In this document: positions 42,456 through 54,400 of the stretch, one piece after another
Layout: each line of letters opens with the position of its first letter
Numbering within the stretch: the first letter of the stretch is position 1
Assembly: GCF_910592395.1 (NCBI RefSeq)
Contig: NC_088310.1
Span: forward strand, 17,863,501-17,927,500
Length of the DNA stretch: 64,000 bases
Direction: 5' to 3'
From: Lineus longissimus
Lineage: Eukaryota > Nemertea > Pilidiophora > Heteronemertea > Lineidae
Program-made: the position numbers and the translations under genes
Notes under the pieces: generated by a model
Told to the model about the DNA's origin: nothing
What the model saw: only the letters and a program-made list of their open reading frames with translations
The model's database searches: none

Positions 42456-45400
42456 ATGGCGGACGGAGGAGAATTTTCGATTTCTAGTTTAGAAAAACTC
42501 CGCGTTGTTGACCTGAAGCAACAGTTAGGCGAGCTTGGTCTACCAACGCAGGGTAAGATAAACCCGACAAGAGTAACGAGGAGTTATTTTAGAGAAATAT
42601 GACTGCATTTTTTGTGCCTTTGTTGGGTGCAAATATTTGGCTATGCAAAATGTACATGGCATTGTATGTCCAGCACCACTGTCAGGTGCTGCCACCTATA
42701 TTGTTAATTGTACTATCTATCTGGCGGATTTGTTGGGTGCAAATATTTGGCTATGCAAAATGTACCTGTAATAGTATGTCCAGCACCACCGTCAGGTGCT
42801 GCCACCTTTATTGTTAATTGTACTACCTATGGTCCAATACTTCGGCAAATTCATACCCATCTTATCAATGATAAGCGTGCCGTTACGTGAGTTATTACAG
42901 AAAGACACTAGTTGGCACTGGGACGAACCGCAGAAAACGCAACTGAGATTCTCGAGAGAAAGCTAACTGGTCTGAGGCACCAGTGCTCCCTCAGTTATTA
43001 CGACCCCAAGAAGGAGTTGACGGTCACGGCAGATGCATCAAAAGACGGGATAGGAGCCGCGCTACGACCCGATTGCATTCGCGTCCAGAGCCTTAACTTC
43101 TTGTGAACAGAACTAGGCCTATGCACAAATCGAGAAGGAAACACTTGCAGTCAACCTTTGCCTGCGAGAGATTCCATCAGTACCAGTCGGAGGTGGCTGT
43201 TTAGAGCCAAAACAAACTAAAATGATTGAAATGGGCAATTTCAACGAAGTTTAGTTTGTTTGGGCGCTTGTCAGCGGTGTGTTCACGTTCACCTGAAACA
43301 GAGGGTCACTCCCATTCAATGGGCTGTGGTGGGGATTGTCAGAAGTTGGCCTGGGCACCTTCTGACAACGTGTTCTGAGTGTGCATATTTGTTTGGTCAG
43401 GGCTCTGGTTTGTCTTTCTCGGCCAACATACAATTCAACTGGTACGTGTACTTTTCCTTTCAGGAAGAAAAGCTGATCTAGTTGGTCGGCTACATGAGTA
43501 CTATCTTGAACAGGTATGTCATGATGTGGCCCTGGAATGGGGTTATTTCAAGGGTCCTGCTATGCCCTTTTCTTCCATATGTATATGAATTTGAGCCTGC
43601 AGTAGAATTTCCTATCCTAAGTGAACCATGGTGGTACATGTATGTCTGTGATGGGAATTGGTTAGTCTAAATGTTATGATGAAGTCAGGTGCTAAATCAA
43701 TGATACAATACTGAATTGTTCTTGATCCCAGTGAGCAGGAGCATTGCAAGTTCAGAAAAGGCTTCAGGGGGGTCAATAACCCCGAAAAAAATATTTTTTG
43801 TTTATTTTGGGACATGTGGCACGCTCTTATACCGTTAAACAGTGTAAAAACTATGCAATTGAAAGGTCTGAGTATTCTTACCAAGGACACTGCTAATCTA
43901 ACCAAGTTGATCATGGTAATTTGATCATGTTCTTCACAACAAAATTGAGATATCCAGTGTGTTGATACTGATGATAGTGAATTTCATCAATGTTATTTCT
44001 TTCTGACAGGAAGATGAAGAAGATGATTCTGAACAGGAAGGTGAGTCGATGATAAGATGACAGTATATTCAGTTACTAAGGTTGAGTTTTTATTTGCTAT
44101 TGAATATTCTTCATCCTACCCTGTTTTCAAATGTTGCATACTTAAAAAACAAAAGTAACTTTTCTGATCTTATCCATCACTTTTTTGCGGGACCTGTGGG
44201 GCATAGTCACACAAGTAACTATAGTAATTAAAGAGGCAAAAAATCAATATAACTGTAAACAATTAATTACATTGATGATAATATTAATAACACCATGGTG
44301 AAACAAGTGTCTTTATTTTCAAGACTCCCCGGATGATGGTCGTGGTGGACAACGGCAGTTCCCCCCACCTCCACCTCACATGATGCAGCAAGGCCAGCAT
44401 CCCCCACCACCAGGGATGTCTATGATGGGTCAGCATCCACAGCAGATGCGGGGACCTCCAGGTCCACCCTCAATGGCCCCTCCACCACAACAGGTAAAGA
44501 GTACATCTTGCTTCTGACACAAAATTGAAAAATAACGACTTTGATTGATTGATAAGATTTTTTGTGTGATTGGCTCGTATGTCTGAAAAAAGAGAGACAA
44601 ATTCACACTTCAGCATTTACAATATGTTAAGGTGCTCAGAAGCCAGTTGTGAAAATATATTATTTGGCTGTGCTTGGACATATCCTGTACTCGAACTATG
44701 CCTGAATTAGAGCTAGAACACTAGCTCATTATCAGCAGTTAAAACCGCTCCAATGCATTTGCTGTTTTCACTCTATATTTCAGAATCTCCTTGCCATCCT
44801 TGTATTTTAATTTTATGTCATAAGATGACTCATCTTATACATCAGTATTGAAATCATTTCAGATGGGTGATGATTACTCTCAGCAGCAGTCGATGATGAT
44901 GGAGCGGGAACAGCCTCATCGACATGATCGAGTGAGTACCCTCGTTTAGTCATGCAGTAGGCCTGTCATTGCCTCCAGGCCAGGTTTTCCTTGCTGTTCC
45001 GGCTTGTCGATGCAGATATGCACACTTTGACTGAAAAATAGAAGTTGGCCATACACAAGGACACTGACAGTCGCTGTCACTGTCAATGTGTTGGGCCAAT
45101 TCGTATTTCTCCATCGAGGAGAGTATATCCCAAGGATAAGCTTGTCCTAAACGGTTCAAACGTTGCCAAATAGTTCCTTTCATATGTTAATCACAATTCC
45201 ACAAGTACCGGTAGATGAACTGAAAAGGCAATGAAAATTAATTTGAATGTTGAGAAGAAAGATTATTCTGTAATTTTGAGAGTACTTGACCAAGAACTGC
45301 AATACATTTACTAGTTTGTACATTAATGTGGAAAATGGGATTTTCCTCAGTTCCATTGATTACAATAACGTGTCAAATGTCAAATCAACGACAGTTTACT

Positions 45401-48400
45401 TTGACAAGAGTACAAACCTCTTTTTGGTTGTTTGTAGCGTGAAGAGGATGACCTAGTGCGCAAAGCCGAACTTCAACAACAGATGTTGGAACATCAACAA
45501 ATGATGGACAGTCAAAAGGAAGCATTGGCCATTCAGCAACAGGCGATGCTTGAACAGGAACGAGTCATGCAGCAGCGGGATCAAGAGAGACAACGGCGCA
45601 TAGCTATGGAACAGGAGAGAGCCAGACAGCAGCAGGTCAGTAGAAAATACAGTGAAACCTCCCTAAGCGGACTCTCTAGTACGGACATCCTAATTAAGCC
45701 AGCTGATAATTTCTTTTCAATGCACACTGTCGTTGTCTCTCTGTTTGGAGGTTGACCTGTCGTAAGTTTTGTTGCTACATACGCTGTTATTGCTTTGCAG
45801 GCAATGATAGAACAGGAACGTGCTCGGCACCAGGCCATGATGGACCAGGAGCGTGGCATGATGTCCAGACACGAGAACGACGAGATGATGCAGAAGGCCC
45901 GTGAACAGCAGCAACTTCTCGAGGCAGAGAAACAGCAACAAATGGTAATTAGGCAAATTACAATTACAATGTTACCTCATTATTTCTTCTTTCTTCGTCC
46001 GTATTTTTTTATCAATGGAGAGTCCTGTTCTTGTGTTACGGACGCTGTCCTATTGATGTTAAAGCTGGTCCTTGATGCTTGGTCCGAATGGCCATAACAC
46101 TGTCCTCAGGACTGCAAGCCTTATGTTAAGAATCTGTGTGTCTTAGGAAGGGTGACAGGATGTGTGGCAAGTGATTTGGATGCAATAAGAAATATGCTAT
46201 AAGCTAATAGACAGAAAAGGATCGTTTAAAATTGTTTATTTGCTGTTTCTGACTTGAACCCTTCAGTTGTTGTGTCAGATCATTGTCCATATGTTTTAAT
46301 GCATTTAATGAGTTATGTCATTTGATTGGTCAGATCCAACAGCAGATGATGGAAGTGAAGAAGAAAGATGCTGAGATGATGCAGCAGCAACAACAGATGG
46401 CCATGATGGAAAGGCGGGGTGAACAGGGACCGCCACCTCATCAGAGAATGGAAGTGCCACCACCTCATCAGAGGTTGGAAGGGCCACCACAGCACCAGAG
46501 AATGGAAGGGCCACCGCAACACCAGAGAATGGAAGGGCCACCACAACACCAGGGGATGGAAGGACCACCACAGCACCAGGGGATGGAAGGGCCACCCCAG
46601 CACCAGAGATTGGAAGGGCCACCACAGCACCAGAGGATGGAAGGCCCACCGCAACATCAGAGGATGGAAGGGCCACCGCAACTCCAGAGGATGGAAGGAC
46701 CACCACAGCATCAGGGAATGGAAGGACCACCACAGCATCAGAGGATGGAGGGACCTCCACAGCACCAGAGGATGGAAGGGCCACCACAGCATCAGAGGAT
46801 GGAAGGGCCACCGCAACACCAGGGGATGGAAGGACCACCCCAGCATCAGAGGATGGAAGGGCCACCACAGCACCAGAGGATGGAAGGGCCACCACAGCAT
46901 CAGAGAATGGAAGGGCCACCACAGCATCAGAGGATGGAAGGGCCACCCCAACACCAAAGGATGGAAGGGCCACCACAGCACCAGGGGATGGAAGGGCCAC
47001 CACAGCACCAGAGGATGGAAGGACCACCACCTCAGCAACGAATGGATGGGCCACCACCTCAGCAACGAATGGACGGGCCACCACCTCAGCAACGAATGGA
47101 TGGGCCACCACCTCACCAGAGAATAGAGGGACCTCCACCTCATCAGAGAATGGAAGGACCTCCACACAGGATGGAGGACATGGGGCATCAAATGCAAGGG
47201 CCTCCACATGGATCTATGCCTCCAAGAGGTGAATAGTTTTGAGTGCTATCATTAGGTCAATTTTGGTACATCTGGTGGGTCAGACAGCTGGAACTTGATT
47301 CATATAGTGTAAACAGTGAAGTGTTCACAAAGCTGAAGGTTGGCTCTTCTTAAATTACCAGGAAAGTTACTCCTATGTTTGCTGCCTAAATTTAATGGTT
47401 TTTGCATTAGTTTTTCACTTTTCACGCTTTTCAGTTTGCGTTTGACTCCTGCATTACTTAACACTTAAGCAATACGATACTCCCTGTCGGTTACCATGTG
47501 CTAATCTCAATTTTACTCGTGGATCCCTTGAGTAAGATCAGTACTGATTTTACAGCCTTAAATGCCAGATCAATTTTATTTTCCTCTTTTGTGGTCACGT
47601 GTATTTCAGGTCCTCCTGGCCAGTTCCAACCTCCATCATCACAAGCTGGTCCTCCTGGACATCAGGGGCCTCCCCCTGGTCATCATCAGGCAGGCCCTCC
47701 TCCTCCTCCTGGACTTCACCAGGTCCCTCCTCCCGGACATCACCAGGTTCCTCCTCCCGGACTTCAACAGACAGGTCCTCCTCCAGGACACCCACAGGGA
47801 CCTCCGCCAGGACACCCACAGGGTCCTCCACCTGGACACTCACAGGTTCCTCCACCTGGACACTCACAGGTTCCTCCACCTGGACACTCACAGGTTCCTC
47901 CACCTGGACACTCACAGGTTCCTCCACCTGGACTTCACCAGGGCCCTCCACCTGGACATCCCCAGGAGGGACTTCCCCCGGATGGCCCTCCGGGGATTGC
48001 GCCTGTTTCCCAGGCAGAGGAAGGTGGAATGAAGCCAGTTCCACTGATGTCTATTGAGACACGACCACCTCCAGGGGGACAGGTAGGTCCTTTAGTTTAA
48101 TGTTACATTTACTCTGAGTCTGACTCTTTGTGATGGAGCAGAACATCTTGGGATTGCATTCCATTTTGGGATGGTTGTGATAAACCTGTAATCTTGATAA
48201 CTCTTAAGAAATCATGAAGTTACTCTAGAGCAATCCAGCCCATTGATATGGAATTCCTGAGGATAAGTCAGTTAAAGCTAAAAGATAAAGTTAAGAAATT
48301 CTTGGTACCCGATGATATAAGAAATGTTCTCTTGTTGTCTATTTCAGCCTCAAGAGGATGATGGGAAGAGGGAATTCCGTCTACCCCAGGCCCTGGAGAA

Positions 48401-51400
48401 GGTGCTGGCTTTTAAGGATGTCAGGGCACAACAAATGGGCATCAGTCCAGAGGAACTGGAGAATCTTGACCAAGGTAAGGTGATGCTATTTTTTAAAAGC
48501 CAGTTCAGTGGCATGCCCGGTGTTCTCAACAGGGTTTTCTCAAGGTAGGGTGGTACCTTTGATACTCAAGAGGTTTTGCCAGTGTCCAACATGAGGTAGG
48601 ATGACCAGCAATTTAATGTAGGGTGTCCCTATAGAAACCTTTAAAAATTCTAGAGCAAGGTAGGGTGGCTGCTTCCAAGGTTGGGTGGGATGACCTGACA
48701 AATGGCCTTGTGGAGAATCCTGCATGCCCCATGCTTTTGCTCTCTCGGACAATCACTTTGTGAGCCTTTGATCTAAGACAAAACCCATGAAGGTTAACTT
48801 GTGCAGGTGTGTTCATAATTCTGAACGAATCTAAACTGTTTATTTACTGCAAAAAAGAAGAGTTTAAGTAGGAGAAACCTACCCAAAGAAATGCTTTTAG
48901 CTTTGATGACTAATAGCTTACTTTTTGTTTCATTTGTAAAAAGGGATTGCCTCAATGTTTCGTGGCATCGTTTCGCTAATTAAAAATGCTATATTGTGTG
49001 GCATTTATTTGCGTTAGTTCGTGGGTATTTGACCACATTCCATGCTACAAAGATAGTTTATTAGCTCATATCAAGCCACAGGTAATGGGTCATATTGTTT
49101 TGTTGTGTCAATGTTGCTTGTCAACGAATGGTTTTCCTGGTGTTTCATTGTTTCCTGCCTCAGATGATAGAATATAAACAAATATCTGTTTTGGGTAAAC
49201 ACCATGGGAGGTTGTACAATAAAAATAGGGTGCTACCCTTTGGGTTCTATTTGATTAACAGGCTCACACTATTGACATTGCTGTCGGCTCAGGGTTCGCT
49301 GCAGAGAGAGACCTCATTAAGCTAAAAGTACTGTTGCCTGATAAATAGTATGTCGCGTGGATATTGGATCACTTTGTGTTTGAGCAGTGTTAGCTACCCA
49401 TTCCATAGTCGGGGCGGAATTATATCCAGATTTAGAAAGATCTCGATTTGATATTCTTTGAATTGAGAATTAACTCTGAAAAATTAGGCTACATCAGCCC
49501 TCTGTGGTCTGCCATCTACCTCAAAAAACTTTCTGCAATTTTTGTGCAAAATGTTGACGGAGTTGATGCCGGTTACTGAGTCTGTTTCAAACGAAACTGT
49601 CCTGTGTAACGACTTTGGTCTGGAGAACTGTGTCAAGACGCCATTATATGCTGTTCCGATTGTCATCGGGGTTGTTCTGGCGATCACCTTGAACCTCTTC
49701 AACATTATCGTCATGAGTAAGATTAACGTGCATCTTGGCTATCGGGGGTATTTCTTGATGAATCTGGCTGTTGCTGACCTCCTGTCTGGAGTCGTGCTTT
49801 CAAGTGCCATATACTACAGTGTACATCAAAGATGGCCCTGCCGGAAATTGGCTTCAGACATGGTTGGATTCTTCACTTCTGTTGTGTTTTGTGAATCAAT
49901 ACTCTCTCTGACCATGGTCAGTTGTGAGCGTTATTTATCAGTTGTGTGGCCGTTACATTATCCAAGATGGGTGAACCAAAAGTCGTGTGTAATCGTGATC
50001 GTCTGCTCGTGGTTGCAAAGTATTGCAATCTTTTCCATGCCGTTTCTCGGAATTGGTAACTTCAGCTACGAGTGGATGAGTTATGTCAGCCATTACGACT
50101 TCAGGAGTTCCATTGCGTCTGCTTCCCTTGGAATCATGATAACCGTATCCACAGTTGCTATTGTTACCTTCTGCTTCGTGAGAATTTTCCTCATCACCAG
50201 ACACCATGTCAGAACCATCAACGCACAAATGTCGTCTGTTCCGAACTCGACAGCAAAAAGATCTCATCTTGGGAAGGGAATCAAGATGATTGGAGTCACA
50301 GTTCTGGTTTTTGCCCTGCTATGGTTCCCATACGTCATTATGGAAACCGTGTATGCCATTCTCCAAGTGACACCGTCTCGTCTTGCCGATTTTATCGGTG
50401 GATATCTGGGTGGTTGTAACGCATTCATCAATCCGCTGATCTACTATTACACCAGCGACTTGTACAGAAAGAAAAGTCGGGAATTTCTGCGAAGAGTTCT
50501 CTGCAGGAAAGCACTTGAGGCAGACAACAATGCTGCACTTGAGTGATTTGGTTTATTAATATTTTTGTTGTCTTGTAGTGCAGGTGGTTGTGATTTCTTA
50601 GTCTCTCCTTAGAAAAACTGTTGTCAAAACTCTCACAGAATACTTAGGATTATTCTTTGCACATAGTTAGGTCAAATAAGGTGACAGTATGATTTGGCAA
50701 AGTTAGGGAGGATCTTGTAGTGTTGTCGAATATCTATAGTTTTGGACAGTTTCAGAGCATAAAGAATCCAAGGATTTATTCATGTGGGTTTTGTGAGTAT
50801 TCCATCACAGCACTTTATAACACCTACTCTACACGTAAAAATGTTTGTGGTTTTAAATACTGAGCATTCAAGTCCTCAAAGTATGTTTTCACGGGGAACA
50901 ATGTTTGCGATCACCATCTCGGGAGGAAAAATGACCATATTTGAGAGAAACTCTAGAAAAAAGTCACACACCTGACAAATTCCGGTTGGAAAATGGTAAA
51001 TTTGTTATTGCAGCCATTTTTCCTCTCGTCATTGTCCTTACGTATAAACTCATCTGATATGAACCAGTTCCTCTACAACCACATCATGACCCAAACTGAT
51101 TTGTGTTTCACGAAGCTAGCATTATTTTCGCAGCGTACGAAGGTCTTTTGGCGGCGATTTGTGTTCACGAAACATATTCATGAATCTGGTACTGTTGAAG
51201 TATTATTGGCCACCACAGCCATGAGGCACTCATCAGGTGTTGCTTATGCAGCAGGTCACTGCAGCCATGAGGCATTCGTTAGGAGCTGCTTCAGGGACAA
51301 GGAAGTGATGCCCAGACTGGGGTTGGAACGACATTTCCCATGGACTGAGAGTTGGACCCCCAATACCACTACTCCAGCAAGCACCTGTTGCACACTGCCA

Positions 51401-54400
51401 CAATCTTTTCCCGGACTGCATAGACGCCATTACTCATTGCACATCATGGCTTGTGTTTTCAGTCGTTGAAGAGGAAGACGAGCCTGAACAAGTTGAGGAG
51501 CTTCCGATCGGTGATTACGGAGACGATGACATGGACGAAGATGAGGATGAGGAAGAGGAGGAGGAAGAAGAGATTGTACCAGTTCTCACGAAGAAAGAGG
51601 TAAGTACTGTGGGGGGGGGGCAAATTTGTTACGGCCAGGAGGAGGAGTACGTATTCTCAATCTAGATCTTTGTTTCATTGTGAGGGTGTTCTGTTCTGTT
51701 GTCAAACTGTTCTTCTGGTTCAAGTCATCATTGCATTTCAGACTTTGATTGACGAAGCCAAATATATTATGTAAACCAGGCAGTGACTAAATATATCTGG
51801 CTGCGTCATTTGGCCCTCAAGTTTTCGACTCTGTTATACCTATGGAGATACCTCGCAAGCATGCAGTCCGTTTGATGTATCTTGTACGCATGTGAGCTCA
51901 TGAGTTGTTTCTTCTCTACGAAACTCATCAGGCCCACTTTCGAAGAACTCGTCCGTCTTTCTGCAAGGATTGAAAACAAGCAGACTGAATTGAAGTGTCT
52001 GTAGATTGCATGAAAAATGCTAAATATTTGATATTCGTTTCAGTCAAAGAATAAGAAGCGGAAGAAAAAGAAGAAGAATGCCAAGCAACGACGAATGATC
52101 CAGCAGCACATGAAAAAGGCTCAGCAGCCTAAACAGGAGGAGGAAGAGAAGGTTGAGGTCGAGTAAGTTAAAGTCTTAACGGCCTACTCAAGTTTCAGCA
52201 TATTTGGGTGCTTAATGAATTCAAGTTTGAGCTTATTTGCGTGCATAATAAATTCACTGTGGCAATATTGTTTTCTGTTTACCTGAGCCACAAGAAAATA
52301 CAATGATGAATGGTGTTTAAACTGTCTTTTTATTTTGGTGGTTTTAGAGCAAATCAAGCCACATTTGTCCTTGTCAGTATCAGGCTTGTCGAGACTTTAC
52401 AATTTTTTGCAGTAAAGATTAGTGCCAGTGAGTCTGTGAATCTGAAATTCATTCTCTTTCAGGTATGTCCAAGAGACTCTTGAGCTGGATCGGATGGATC
52501 CTAACTATCATCACTTTTCAAAGATCTTTGAAACATTCAAGGTAATTTGGTTGTGATTGTGTCCTTTCCTGTTCTGATCCACTCGTTTGCAGCTATTTGG
52601 GGGAAAATATTTAGTTGAGACACAGAGCTAAGTGTCAAATGGTGCATGTCAGGAATAGGTGTTATTTGAGCTTCTTGGTGGCTCGTGAGGACCTTTTTTG
52701 ACCCGAGGACGTGGTTCCTATTCTGATCTGTGCGCAAGACACAAGAGGATGGCACTCCTGTCCAAAATATGATATTAGAAGTCATAAAAAGCAGCTAAGT
52801 TTGAAGTGTGAACCAATTGAAAGCACACAAATAAAGTTCTGAATTCAATAAAAGGTTACAAATCATACACTTACCAGTAGTTTTGAATCACCTAGTAACA
52901 TTCTGTCTGTGCTTCAGATCACGGAGGTGGACAAGGCCAGCAGGGAAGCCGAGCGTCTGTTGGAAGAACAGAAGAAGAAGGATACCCAGGATGCATTGGA
53001 TGCTGCCGCCAAGCGTAATCGGATGGGCGTGGCAGACGACGATGATGATGATGATGATATGGATGAGGTAGGTCAAGGTCGCATTCAGCCCATCTGATTT
53101 CTCGTTGTTTTTGCTCCTGAGTGATGCTTTTAAAATCCAAGTGGCTCTCTCTGACATATAATAATGAGTAATAATAACAAGTAATAATGGCCAATACCAC
53201 TGACTTGCTGAGGGGTGCACTGTTCAAACAATCAGGTTCCATCAAAACTTGGAGACTGTTTCTACTAGTCTGTTATATCCAACACTTGTAGTGTCGAACA
53301 TGTGCTTGCATTTTCCTGATCTGCTTACAGTGAGAACAGAATATATTCCAAATCTCACCATGTACTGTTTGTTAAATTCTGATATCTGAAACATTACGAT
53401 GTGCTTTATCAGACAATTAATGGACTAAGTTCCCCTTGCAGAAAGTTGTGGAGGACAAGCCTAAGTATTCCAAGAAGAAGCTGAAGAAGATGAACCGACT
53501 GAGTGTGGCTGAATTAAAGCAGCTTGTTGTCCGGCCTGATGTTGTTGAGATGCATGATGTCACAGCACAGGACCCAAAACTTCTCGTACATTTGAAGGTG
53601 GGTATTTTTGTTAATATCAAAAATAAATAAGGCTACATGTAGCTTATATATTTTTGATCATTTGATAACATTCTTCTCAGGACAGACTTCGGGACAAAAG
53701 TTATTTTTGTTGTCTTTGTTATCTCATCTAAGAATTGGCAGATATTTAACGTTAAAATGGTGAAATGTATTGTCTGTATTGAAAGAAACTCTGTCATTAA
53801 GTAGAATGAACAAAAGATATTTTATATCAAGAACTGATAAAGTCTAATTCTTTGTTATATGTATCAAAAAGAGCCTGTTGATGATATGGTTCCAATGTCA
53901 ACCTTTGAAAGACAATATTTGACTTAGTCACCCAGGGCTTTTTTAACATGATGACTTGTTTGAATTGAAGAGCTTCTTTTTCTGACCACAGGCCACAAGG
54001 AACACAGTGCCTGTGCCACGCCACTGGTGCTTCAAGAGGAAGTATCTACAAGGTAAAAGAGGTATAGAGAAGGCTCCATTTGAGCTGCCAGACTACATCA
54101 AGGCCACAGGAATCATGGAAATGAGAGAGGCCCTTCAGGAGAAGGTGAGGAAATGTTTGAATTGTGTGCTCACTTTTGACAGTGCCAGTCCTAAAGAGCA
54201 TCAAGGATGGCTCAATGCTCAATTCTCTTGTCAAAGAAGAAATGATTATGAAAATATTCTGTGAAGTTGTCTCTGAACATAATCAGGAGCAGGAACAGAT
54301 TGGCGTAGGATTAGCCAAACCTGCAACAAGAACCTATCATATCTGGCAATCATGGCATTCGATCACCAATAATGGACGTGAGAAAGATGGGGCATAATGT

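Noticed and set aside
46305-47209. Two ~300-codon open frames on the minus strand and a ~235-codon frame on the plus strand over SF3B2 exon 8
   Set aside because: They exist only because the 27-bp repeat lacks stops in several frames; the phase that joins SF3B2 exons is the one encoding EGPPQHQRM.
49542-49550. Upstream extension of receptor 1 by three codons
   Set aside because: The extension starts at TTG; the first ATG at 49551 is the sensible start. The same applies to 11196 versus 11205 in FAM161.
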